Part shown: in pieces, positions 22,509 to 29,944 of the stretch
How positions within the stretch are numbered: position 1 is the stretch's first letter
How the letters are laid out: the number at the start of each line of letters is the position of its first letter
Origin: CAZWCX01 sp964632945
GTDB lineage: Bacteria > Planctomycetota > MHYJ01 > WSZJ01 > CAZWCX01
Length of the DNA: 50,583 nucleotides
Assembly: GCA_964632945.1 (NCBI GenBank)
Contig: CAZWCX010000045.1
Coordinates: 1 to 50,583, forward strand
Direction: 5' to 3'
Made by a program: the position numbers and the translations under genes
The notes under the pieces: model-generated
What the model was told of the DNA's origin: nothing
What the model saw: the letters and a program-made list of their open reading frames with translations, nothing else
Databases searched by the model: none

Positions 22509-24212
22509 ATGGATGTGAAACTCGCCTACCTCGGACGCAGCGCCTTCGCCGGCGAGGGCGCCGCGCGGGTCCTGCGCCTCGCCCCCAACCTCGCGCGCGA
22601 TCCGGTGGCCTTCGACGCGCCCCTCCTTCGCCCCCTGCGCTTCCGCGAGGCGGTCTCGGCCCTCCATGACGTCGTCATCAACGACCTGCGCTTCCGCCCC
22701 CGCGACCGGGAGGCGTACGAGACCTGGAAAAAACAGGAAGCCGAGCGATTGCGCCACCTGCACCGGGAAACGCTCAAGGAGGCCAAACAGGAGATCCTCA
22801 GCCGACAGGCCGACGTCCCCCGCGATCTCGAGGCCGGATACGAGCGCTGCCGCCGCGAATACTGGAAGGCGCGCCAGGAGTACTCCAACTACCTGCTCAA
22901 GCACGACCGCGAACTTTGGCGCAAGCTGATGCCGTGCGACCCCGTCGTCACCGTCGCGCCCGACGTGGTCTTCTTCGAGTGTTTCTCGGCAGACGAATCG
23001 AGCTACGGCTGCCTCACCGTGGACCGTGCGGGCGGCTTCGGCCCGTCCGATCCGCTGCGCTGCGGAACCACGAACGTGGACTACTCGTGGGACCTGTATC
23101 GGAGCTTCCAGGGCCTGCGCTCCTACCGCGAGACGCGGTTCCGCGTCGATCCGCAGGGGTTCGAGGTTGCCACCACGGGCCGCCCCGACTACCGCGAGGA
23201 AAAGATCGACCTCCCCCCCGGCTGGCTGCGGGGCTTCCTGCAGATCCAGTCGGCCATGGCCATGCCGATGCGCAAGGTCACGCTGTCGCGCGAGGCGGTC
23301 TACTCGCTCCTGGCCTGGCACAAGCGCCACCGCGCGCGCCGGAGCCCGCGCGCGCTCCGCTTCGAATTGCTCCCGGGACGGGCCCCGGCGGTGGTGATGG
23401 AGCCCTGGGAACAGCGCGTGACCTCGCACGGCACCCGGTACGATGGGCCGCCGGGCGAACCGGTCCGGGTGTGGGGCGCCCGCCGCCTGCTCGTGCTGGC
23501 GCGCCTGCTCCCGCTCGTCGACCGGATCGACGTCCACCTGCTCGGCACCGGCCTGCCCTCCTTCTGGGTCGCGCGCATGGGGGAAATGCGGCTGACGCTG
23601 GGGCTCTCGGGCTGGACCGCGAACGATTGGACGCGGGGCTCGGCCCTCGACGCGCTGGCGCCGCCGGTGGAGGTGACTCCCGATCAAGTCGCCCGCGCGA
23701 GCGAAACGCTGCGCGACCGCCATGCGGTCACCCTCGACGAGCTGGCTGCCGCCTGCGGCGCCGGGAAGGGCGAGGCCCTGGCGGTACTGAACCGCCTTGC
23801 GTTGACCGGCCAGGCGATTCACGACCTTCCCGCCGGCGTCTACCGCCGCCGCCAAATCCTGCCGATGGTGCTCGGCGAGGCGCAGATCGGACCCGAAAAC
23901 CCCGAGGTGCGCGCGGCGCGGGAACTGCTGCAGCGCGGCCGGGTCCGGATCGAGCGCCGGGAGGACGCTCCCCGCGGGACGCGTTTGCTCGGCGGCCGGG
24001 TCGACGACAAGCCGGTGGAGGCTTTGCTCGACGCCGACGGATCAATCCGGCGCGGCAAGTGCGTCTGCTCCCACCACTACAAGGCCGGCATCCGCATGGG
24101 ACCGTGCCGGCACCTGCTGGCGCTGCGCGACCTGGATCGGTCCGGCCCGGCGGCTGCCGGCGGGACGCTGTCGGCGTGGTACGAGCGAGTGGCGCGCTGG
24201 GCGGGGAACTAG
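22509..24212 (+). CDS. SWIM zinc-finger protein
   Basis: Encodes 567 residues. ATG at 22509 lies just after the HEAT stop, with AGGTGA as ribosome site. A SWIM zinc motif CxC-x12-CxH sits near the C-terminus (C518, C520, C533, H535 in KCVCSHHYKAGIRMGPCRHLLAL). A basic coiled-coil-like segment occupies about 70-140 (RETLKEAKQEILSRQ). The middle is not recognised. A winged-helix-like segment is possible at about 405-450 (VTLDELAAACGAGKGEALAVLNRLALTGQAIHDL). SWIM domains bind DNA or protein in transposase, SNF2 and kinase contexts. Paired with an alpha-solenoid gene, it may form a nucleic-acid-associated complex of unknown role. Its TAG stop is within a REP-like palindrome. Confidence 0.85.
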   Translation: MDVKLAYLGRSAFAGEGAARVLRLAPNLARDPVAFDAPLLRPLRFREAVSALHDVVINDLRFRPRDREAYETWKKQEAERLRHLHRETLKEAKQEILSRQADVPRDLEAGYERCRREYWKARQEYSNYLLKHDRELWRKLMPCDPVVTVAPDVVFFECFSADESSYGCLTVDRAGGFGPSDPLRCGTTNVDYSWDLYRSFQGLRSYRETRFRVDPQGFEVATTGRPDYREEKIDLPPGWLRGFLQIQSAMAMPMRKVTLSREAVYSLLAWHKRHRARRSPRALRFELLPGRAPAVVMEPWEQRVTSHGTRYDGPPGEPVRVWGARRLLVLARLLPLVDRIDVHLLGTGLPSFWVARMGEMRLTLGLSGWTANDWTRGSALDALAPPVEVTPDQVARASETLRDRHAVTLDELAAACGAGKGEALAVLNRLALTGQAIHDLPAGVYRRRQILPMVLGEAQIGPENPEVRAARELLQRGRVRIERREDAPRGTRLLGGRVDDKPVEALLDADGSIRRGKCVCSHHYKAGIRMGPCRHLLALRDLDRSGPAAAGGTLSAWYERVARWAGN

Positions 24213-24261
24213 CCCGAATGATTCACGAAGCGGCCGACGCGGCTTCATGAATACTCCGGGC
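24209..24261. repeat. REP-like palindromic element, copy 2
   Basis: CTAGCCCGAATGATTCACGA begins the element, which ends CTCCGGGC. The arms ATTCACGAAGC... and ...GCTTCATGAAT pair with few mismatches. Its TAG (24210-24212) is the stop codon of the SWIM gene. It ends 48 bases before the retron a1 repeat. Confidence 0.7.
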
Positions 24262-24309
24262 CAGGCAAGATTCGGTGGCATCGAATCGAACGAATCGGTA
24301 CAGAGGAGG

Positions 24310-24551
24310 GCGAAGTCTTTCGGGGGTGTCCCGGTCTTCCGAGACCATCCTGCTGCGGCGTTTCGCCGCGGTTGCGTTCTGCTTCCCACTCATCCCCAGG
24401 GCCGTTGTTCGTTCGGGCCCAGTGACCTCCCGTCGCTGGGCCAGGGCGAGCCGAGGCTCCCCGGCGACGGGAGGTCACTGGGCCCTGGGTGAACGTCCCT
24501 GGTCCGCAGGGAGAAGTCGGGAGACCGGGCGCCCCCAACCTCTTCGCGCGG
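24310..24551 (+). ncRNA. Putative retron msr-msd non-coding RNA
   Basis: Between the SWIM gene and the RT gene lie nested repeats in the order expected for a retron. a1 is 24310-24343 and a2 is 24516-24547: GCGAAG, GGGGG and CCCGGTCT-T-CCGA pair with their complements in a2, with G-U pairs and small bulges. Inside is a 6-bp stem GCGGCG-TTT-CGCCGC (24355-24369), like the UUU-loop hairpins of msr. Then comes a perfect 22-bp stem (24415-24436 with 24464-24485) whose 27-base loop folds further (AGCC-GA-GGCT), a good msd. A small hairpin TCCCT/AGGGA (24496-24512) precedes a2. The RT ATG (24557) follows directly. The branching G and exact DNA ends cannot be fixed by eye. Confidence 0.75.
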
Positions 24552-24556
24552 AACCG

Positions 24557-26134
24557 ATGGGCTTTTTCGACTGGCTGAAACGAACGCTGAACCCGTTCGA
24601 GGATCCCGACCGGCGGAACGACCGCCGCAACGATCCACGCCCCCCGCCCGCCCGCCCGCCCGCGCCGCCCGGTCCCCGGCTCCAGCGCACGCTCAACCTG
24701 GATGCCCGGACCTTCAGTCCCTTGGGCGACGCGGAAGTCCGCAAGGCGGCCTCGCGGCTCGGGCAGCTTTGGGGAAACCCTTGGTTCGGCCGTCGCGACC
24801 TGATCCCGCCCGTCGCCGACGAGCGCACCCTCCTCATCGACCGGGCCATGGTCGCCCATGGGTTGATCACCCCGGAGCGCCTCGCCGAAATTCATCGGAT
24901 CGGCGAGGAAATGGACCGCATCCGTCCGCATCTCGCCCTGGCCCGACAAATCGCCGAGGAAGCGGTGAAACAGGCCGAGGCCGATCGCGCGGAACGAAAG
25001 CGGCGCAAGAAGGAGGAGGCGGCCGAACGCGAACGGAAACGCAAGGACGCGGTCGAGCGCCGACGCGCGGAGGACATCGTCTTCCTCGGACGGGGGGTCT
25101 CACGGGGGCTCGCGGACCGGCGCGCCCACGTGGAGAAATTGCAGCAGGCCGGCCTGCCCGTGCTGGCCACGCCGGCCGACGTGGCCCGGGCGCTCGAGAT
25201 TTCGATCCCCCGGCTGCGCTGGCTCGCCTTTCACAACGAGTCCTCGACGGTCTCCCATTACGTCCGCTTTACCGTGCCCAAGAAAAGCGGCGGAACCCGG
25301 GAACTGGCCTCCCCCCACCGATCGCTGGCGAAGGCCCAGCAATGGGTGCGCCGCAACATCCTGGAGAAACTGCCGCTCCACGATGCCGCGCACGGATTCG
25401 TGCGCGGGCGCGGCACCCGCACGAACGCCGCGCCGCATGTGGGAAAGGCCGTGGTCGTCAACTGCGACCTCAAGGACTTCTTTCCCACCATCACGTTCCC
25501 CCGGGTGGAGGGCCTCTTCCGCGGACTGGGTTACTCCCCCGCAGCCGCGACCGTGCTCGCCCTCCTCTGCACCGATTGCCCCCGCAAGGCCGTGCAGTAC
25601 GACGGCCGCGAATGGCATGTGGCCGCCGGGCCGCGGGCGCTGCCGCAGGGGGCGTGCACCAGCCCCGCGCTCAGCAACCGTGCGGCCCGGCGCCTGGACG
25701 CGCGCCTCGCCGGGATCGCCCGCAAACTGGAGTGGACGTACACCCGATACGCGGACGACCTGACCTTCTCGGCCGATCCGCCCGCCGCCGGAAAGATCGG
25801 CTACCTCCTCGCACGGGTGCGACACATCGCCGCCGACGAGGGATTCCAGGTCAACGAGGCGAAAACCCGCGTCCTCCGGCGCGCGGCCGCGCAATCGGTC
25901 ACGGGAATCGTCGTGAACACCCGACCGGGAGTCCCGCGCCGGATGGCCCGCGCCCTCCGCGCCATGCTCCACCGCGCCGGGAAGCAGGGCCTCGCGGCGG
26001 CGAGCCCCCCGGGCGATGCGCAATTCCTCGCGCGCGTGCGCGGACGGGTCGCCTACGTCTCCATGGTGAACCCGCAGCAGGGCGAACCCCTGCGGCGTGC
26101 TCTCGCCGCCGTGCTCGAACGGAAAGGACCGTAG
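24557..26134 (+). CDS. Retron reverse transcriptase (Mx162/Sa163-like)
   Basis: Encodes 525 residues from ATG at 24557, just after a2; the frame stays open upstream to 24275 but through the putative RNA. Residues 1-175 are an extension with a Pro-rich segment and a highly charged helix (about 130-170). The RT core has VPKKSGGTRELASP (about 240-253), the retron region X motif NAxxH (N290-H294), DLKDFFP (304-310), LPQGACTSPALSN (362-374), the active site YADD (398-401, TRYADDLTFS) and the region Y motif VTG (448-450). The blocks LRW-AFH, HYV, KLP-H-AAHGFV-GR and VTGIVVN resemble the myxobacterial Mx162 enzyme as I recall it. It makes branched msDNA from its cognate RNA. The downstream methyltransferase starts after 4 bases. 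Confidence 0.93.
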   Translation: MGFFDWLKRTLNPFEDPDRRNDRRNDPRPPPARPPAPPGPRLQRTLNLDARTFSPLGDAEVRKAASRLGQLWGNPWFGRRDLIPPVADERTLLIDRAMVAHGLITPERLAEIHRIGEEMDRIRPHLALARQIAEEAVKQAEADRAERKRRKKEEAAERERKRKDAVERRRAEDIVFLGRGVSRGLADRRAHVEKLQQAGLPVLATPADVARALEISIPRLRWLAFHNESSTVSHYVRFTVPKKSGGTRELASPHRSLAKAQQWVRRNILEKLPLHDAAHGFVRGRGTRTNAAPHVGKAVVVNCDLKDFFPTITFPRVEGLFRGLGYSPAAATVLALLCTDCPRKAVQYDGREWHVAAGPRALPQGACTSPALSNRAARRLDARLAGIARKLEWTYTRYADDLTFSADPPAAGKIGYLLARVRHIAADEGFQVNEAKTRVLRRAAAQSVTGIVVNTRPGVPRRMARALRAMLHRAGKQGLAAASPPGDAQFLARVRGRVAYVSMVNPQQGEPLRRALAAVLERKGP

Positions 26135-26138
26135 CGCC

Positions 26139-26798
26139 GTGGACTCCCCCGAGGCATTCCTGCAGCAACTCGCTCGCGAACATGTGGAGCGCGGGGATCC
26201 TTTGGGGTGGTTCGATCGGCTTTACGCGGCCGCCGAAGGCGATCCCCGCCGCGTCCCCTGGGCCCAGCTCGCCCCGCGCCCCCAGTTCGTGGAATGGGCG
26301 CAGCGAACCGCCCTCCGCGGCGACGGCCGCCGGGCGCTCCTCATCGGCTGCGGCCTCGGCGACGACGCCGTCGAATGCGCGCGCCTCGGCTTCCGGGTCC
26401 GCGCCTTCGACATCTCCCCGGTGGCCATCGACTGGTGCCGGCGCCGCTTCCCGGAACAGGCCGGTCTCTTCGAGGTGGGCGACCTGTTCCACCCGCCGGC
26501 GGACTGGGCTGCCGCATTCGATTTCGTCCTGGAGGCGCACACGGTCCAGGCGCTCCCCCGGGATCTGCATCGGCGCGCCATGGAGGCGATCGCGGAGTTT
26601 CTCGCGCCCGGCGGCACCCTTTTCGTCCTCGCCCGCGGTCGCGATGCCGCGGACCCGGCCGTCGGACCGCCCTGGCTGCTGACGCGGGATGACCTGGCCG
26701 CGTATCCCGCCGTCGGGCTGACGGAGGTTTCGTTCGAGGACTGGACCGATTCCGGGATTCCGCCCGCGCGGCGATTCCGGGTCATCTACCGTCGGTGA
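26139..26798 (+). CDS. Class I SAM-dependent methyltransferase next to the retron RT
   Basis: Encodes 219 residues. GTG at 26139 lies 4 bases after the RT stop, with AAGGA in the RT end as ribosome site. The SAM-binding glycine loop is ALLIGCGLGDDAVECARLGF (about 67-86). The acidic strand-2 end is RAFDISP, and motif IV-like FDFVLEAHTVQAL follows. The layout resembles thiopurine methyltransferase-like small-molecule enzymes. The substrate is unknown. The tight spacing makes co-transcription with the retron likely, so it could be an accessory gene, but it may be only a neighbour. The 3' end lies in a perfect palindrome shared with the convergent kinase gene. Confidence 0.88.
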   Translation: MDSPEAFLQQLAREHVERGDPLGWFDRLYAAAEGDPRRVPWAQLAPRPQFVEWAQRTALRGDGRRALLIGCGLGDDAVECARLGFRVRAFDISPVAIDWCRRRFPEQAGLFEVGDLFHPPADWAAAFDFVLEAHTVQALPRDLHRRAMEAIAEFLAPGGTLFVLARGRDAADPAVGPPWLLTRDDLAAYPAVGLTEVSFEDWTDSGIPPARRFRVIYRR

Positions 26799-26815
26799 TC
26801 CGCGGGCGGATCACC
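26794..26815. terminator. Palindrome spanning two convergent stop codons
   Basis: GGTGATCCGC (26794-26803) and GCGGATCACC (26806-26815) are perfect 10-base arms with a 2-base centre. They cover the TGA stops of both the methyltransferase and the convergent kinase gene. It can act as a hairpin in either transcript; no T-run follows. Confidence 0.5.
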
Positions 26816-28484
26816 CGCCGAACGCGGCCAGCTCCGCCGCGACGGCGCCGGCGCCTCCCCCACGGTCCGCGGGATCCCGGGACAGCAGCCGCATTACGCA
26901 CGCCGCCAGCGATTCCGGCACGTCGCCGCAGCGCTCCCGCAACGGGATCGTCTTCCCCTCGACCACGGCCCGACACAGCGCCGGCAGAGTCTCGCCCCGG
27001 AACGGGAGATCCCCCGACATCGCCTCGTACAGGATCGCCCCGACCGCGTACAGGTCCGAGCGCGGATCCGCCGCTTCCCCGAGGAACTGCTCCGGCGCCA
27101 TGTAGTTCGGGGTCCCCAGCACCTCCCCCTCCTGAGTGAGGCGGGTGGCGTCGATCACGTGGGACATTCCGAAGTCCACAAGAACGGGCGTCTCCTCGTC
27201 CCGGAGCAGGACGTTGGCGGGTTTGAGGTCCCGATGCACCACCCCCCGCGGGTGGGCGTGCGCCAGGGCCTCCAGGATCCCGCGCCCCCAGCGCGCCGCC
27301 ACGGTCCAGGCAATCCTCCCGTCCCGCCGCAGGACGTCGGCGAGCGACGGGCCCCGGACGAATTCCATCACCAGGTAGGTGGCGCCGCCGTCGCAGCCGA
27401 GATCGACCGCTTTGACGACGTTGGGGTGGTCGAGCGCACGCACCGCCTCCGCCTCGCGCCGCATCCTTGCCGTGATCCGCGCGTCTTCGCACAGGTCGGG
27501 ACGCAGGATCTTCACGGCCACCGTTCGCCCGGTGCCGCGTTCGAGGGCCCGGAAGACGACGCCGAATCCGCCGCGGCCGATCCGTTCCTGGATGGCGAAT
27601 CGTCGGAGTCCACCCGGGCCGCCGTCGAGGAGGCGGATCGTTCGCCCTCCCGGCACCTCGGACGCCTCGGGATGCAATGCGCGCTCGATCTCCGCCCGCA
27701 CCGCCTGGACGGACGGTGGGCGCCGCGCGGGGTCCTTGTCCAGCAGCCGCGCGACCAGGGCGCACACCGGGGCGGGGATCCCGGCGCGGTACTTCGACAC
27801 CTCCTCGAACGGCCGCGGGCTCGCGACCTCCTCCATCGCCCGCACCGCATCCCGGGCCACATGGGGAAACCGCCCGGTCAGCAGGTGAAAGAGCAGCATC
27901 CCCAATGACCAGAGGTCCGAGCGGACATCGCGGGGCTCCCTGCGGGCGACCTCGGGCGACACGTAGCGAGCATTGCCGACCACCGTACCGACCCGCAGCA
28001 CCGGGTCGAAAAACTCCGGATATTCCGGCTCGAATCCGTACAGGACCGGCACGTCGTCGGCGCGCAGCCAGATGCACGACGGCTCGATCCGGCCATGGAC
28101 GACCTCCTCCGCATGGACGTAGGCGAGGCCGTCGCACAGGTCCGCCGCCAGGCCGAGGGCCCACCCGGGGTCGACCGGCGCGCTCTTGCGGGCCATCAGC
28201 TCGAGATGGATGCCGGTTTCGCGGGTCAATACCTGCCAAACGTTCCCGCCCTCCTCGACCACGTCCAGGATCGACGCGATGTTCGGATGGCGCAACCGCG
28301 ACAGGTGCCGCAATTGCAGCAGGAAATTCCCGCGCACGTGCGGGTCGGACTGAAGGCACTGCGGCAGCGTGCGCAGCCACACCTCGCGCCCGAGCAGAGT
28401 ATCGCTCGCCGGACGGCGCACCGCGCCCCGGTCGGGTTGTGCCGGGCCCTCGATGCGGTAGCGACCCACCTGGTCCGGGGCCAT
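26811..28484 (-). CDS. Tandem pseudokinase-Ser/Thr kinase protein
   Basis: Encodes 557 residues. The start at 28484 follows CGGAG and lies 19 bases after the HtrA stop. The C-terminal half is an active Hanks-type kinase: GRGGFG (303-308), VAVK Lys325, HRDLKPAN (417-424), DFG (437-439) and APE (463-465). The N-terminal half (about 8-270) has the same fold pattern (LRHPNIASILDVVEEGG, RSDLWSLGMLLFHLLTGRFP) but has lost the catalytic residues: HGRIEPS replaces HRDLKPAN, GFE replaces DFG, no VAIK Lys and no glycine loop. So it is a pseudokinase fused to a kinase. No membrane segment is seen. The pseudokinase probably regulates its partner. It is the third gene of an operon with two proteases. Confidence 0.93.
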   Translation of the reverse strand: MAPDQVGRYRIEGPAQPDRGAVRRPASDTLLGREVWLRTLPQCLQSDPHVRGNFLLQLRHLSRLRHPNIASILDVVEEGGNVWQVLTRETGIHLELMARKSAPVDPGWALGLAADLCDGLAYVHAEEVVHGRIEPSCIWLRADDVPVLYGFEPEYPEFFDPVLRVGTVVGNARYVSPEVARREPRDVRSDLWSLGMLLFHLLTGRFPHVARDAVRAMEEVASPRPFEEVSKYRAGIPAPVCALVARLLDKDPARRPPSVQAVRAEIERALHPEASEVPGGRTIRLLDGGPGGLRRFAIQERIGRGGFGVVFRALERGTGRTVAVKILRPDLCEDARITARMRREAEAVRALDHPNVVKAVDLGCDGGATYLVMEFVRGPSLADVLRRDGRIAWTVAARWGRGILEALAHAHPRGVVHRDLKPANVLLRDEETPVLVDFGMSHVIDATRLTQEGEVLGTPNYMAPEQFLGEAADPRSDLYAVGAILYEAMSGDLPFRGETLPALCRAVVEGKTIPLRERCGDVPESLAACVMRLLSRDPADRGGGAGAVAAELAAFGG

Positions 28485-28503
28485 CGCGCGCTCCGAGCCG
28501 GCG

Positions 28504-29943
28504 TCAGGGCCGGACGAACAGGGCCGTGGCGGGAATCTCCTGCTTGGCCGTGCCGGGCCCGGACCAGAACACCTGCAGGTGCTCCCCGCCGACTCCCTCG
28601 ATGTGATGGACGCGGATCGGGTGCTTGCCCTTGCGCAGCCGGATCACCCCGCGACGCTCCTGCGGGGGGTGCGAACCGTCGTTGTCGACCACGGCTTCGT
28701 CCCCCAGCCACAACCGGCTGCCGTCGTCGGAGAGGGTGTAGAAGGTCCACACGCCGTCGGCCGGCACATCGACGAACCCGGTGAACCGGAGCCCGAAGCG
28801 ATCCGCCCCGGCTCCCGGGACCTTGTGCGTGAAGCCGTTCGTCCAACCCCGGAATGAGGGGACGAGACGGTCGAAGTCCGGCAGCGCACTCCAGGTCCCG
28901 TGGAACACCTCGAAAGCCAGACCGTAGACGAAGTCGCCGCTCAGGGAGGGACGCAGGCCGAGTTGCCGGGGCGCCAGCGTGGCCGTCGCGACGGCGCCGT
29001 CACGGATCCACTCCAGCGGGATCGCGTCGCCGGGGTTGCGGTCCGATGCCAGGAGCGCAAAGTCGATTCCGTCCCGCACCGCCATTCCCGCCACGCGGAC
29101 CAGCACGTCCCCCGCGCGCACTCCCGCCTGCTCGGCCGGCCCCCCCCTGCGCACCGAGGTCACCCGCGCCTCCGGAGCGAACGGATCCACCTCCAACCCC
29201 AACCGCCATCCCCGGGACGTCTCGTCGAGCATCATCTCCGGGAACAGTCGGCGCACCCGGTCGATCGGAATGGCGAGGCCGATCGCCTCCCCTCCGACCT
29301 TGGCATTGATGACGCCGATCAACTCGCCCTGCTCGCTGAGGAGCGGCCCGCCGGAGTTTCCCCCGTTCACCGCGGCCGTCGTCTGGATGTGACCGTGGTC
29401 CACGTAGCCGACGGCCAGCCGACTGACGATCCCGGTGCTCACGGTGTGGGAGAGGCCGTTGGGGTTTCCGATCACGACCGCAGGGTCCCCCACGCGCAAT
29501 TCTGCGTTTCTACCCATGCGAACATGCGGCAGCGGCCGTTGCGCGTCGACCTTGACGATCGCGATGTCCTCCCAGCCGTGCCGCGCCACGACCCGGCAGG
29601 GCAACGCCGTCCCATCGGACAGGTGGGCGGTCAATCGGCCCTCTCCGACCACGTGGTTGTTGGTCAGGATGAAGCCGGACTCGTGAACGATCACGCCGCT
29701 GCCGGCGTATCCCTGGTCCGCCCCCTCGGCGGTGCGGTTGAGCCCCATGATGTCGACGGTGGCGGGATACCCCGTGCGGATGGCCGCGCGGATCAGGTCC
29801 GCGGAGGAGGCGCCGGGCGGGACCGCCGCGCGCGCGGCCGCCGGCGCTCCGGCCGTCTCTTCGTCGGCGCAAACCGGAACTCCGGCCCAGGCGCCCATCG
29901 CGAGCGCCGCAAGCGGCATCCACCGGAGAAGTCCGTGCGTCAT
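28504..29943 (-). CDS. HtrA-like serine protease with PDZ and C-terminal PA14 domain
   Basis: Encodes 479 residues. The start at 29943 lies one base from the M3 peptidase stop. A signal peptide covers about 1-26 (WMPLAALAMGAWAGVPVCA). The trypsin-like domain has the triad His97 (TNNHVV), Asp126 (EDIAIVKVD) and Ser197 (GGNSGGPL). A PDZ domain follows at about 245-325 (VTSVRRGGPAEQAGVRAGDVLVRV). A PA14-like domain is at about 345-475 (FTGFVDVPADGVWTFYTLSDDGSRLWLGDEAVVDNDG ... KHPIRVHHIEGVGGEHLQVFWSGPG). PA14 usually binds carbohydrate or surface ligands, so this is an exported quality-control or surface protease with an added binding module. The fusion is uncommon for HtrA. Confidence 0.93.
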   Translation of the reverse strand: MTHGLLRWMPLAALAMGAWAGVPVCADEETAGAPAAARAAVPPGASSADLIRAAIRTGYPATVDIMGLNRTAEGADQGYAGSGVIVHESGFILTNNHVVGEGRLTAHLSDGTALPCRVVARHGWEDIAIVKVDAQRPLPHVRMGRNAELRVGDPAVVIGNPNGLSHTVSTGIVSRLAVGYVDHGHIQTTAAVNGGNSGGPLLSEQGELIGVINAKVGGEAIGLAIPIDRVRRLFPEMMLDETSRGWRLGLEVDPFAPEARVTSVRRGGPAEQAGVRAGDVLVRVAGMAVRDGIDFALLASDRNPGDAIPLEWIRDGAVATATLAPRQLGLRPSLSGDFVYGLAFEVFHGTWSALPDFDRLVPSFRGWTNGFTHKVPGAGADRFGLRFTGFVDVPADGVWTFYTLSDDGSRLWLGDEAVVDNDGSHPPQERRGVIRLRKGKHPIRVHHIEGVGGEHLQVFWSGPGTAKQEIPATALFVRP

Positions 29944-29944
29944 G

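Noticed and set aside
24415..24485. 22-bp inverted repeat as the end of an insertion sequence
   Set aside because: The arms are only 27 bases apart and nested inside a larger paired region before an RT gene, which suits a retron RNA; no transposase is present.
24275..24556. RT gene starting upstream at 24275
   Set aside because: The added residues run through the paired arms and hairpins of the putative retron RNA and show no homology. The ATG at 24557 is right after a2, as in other retrons.
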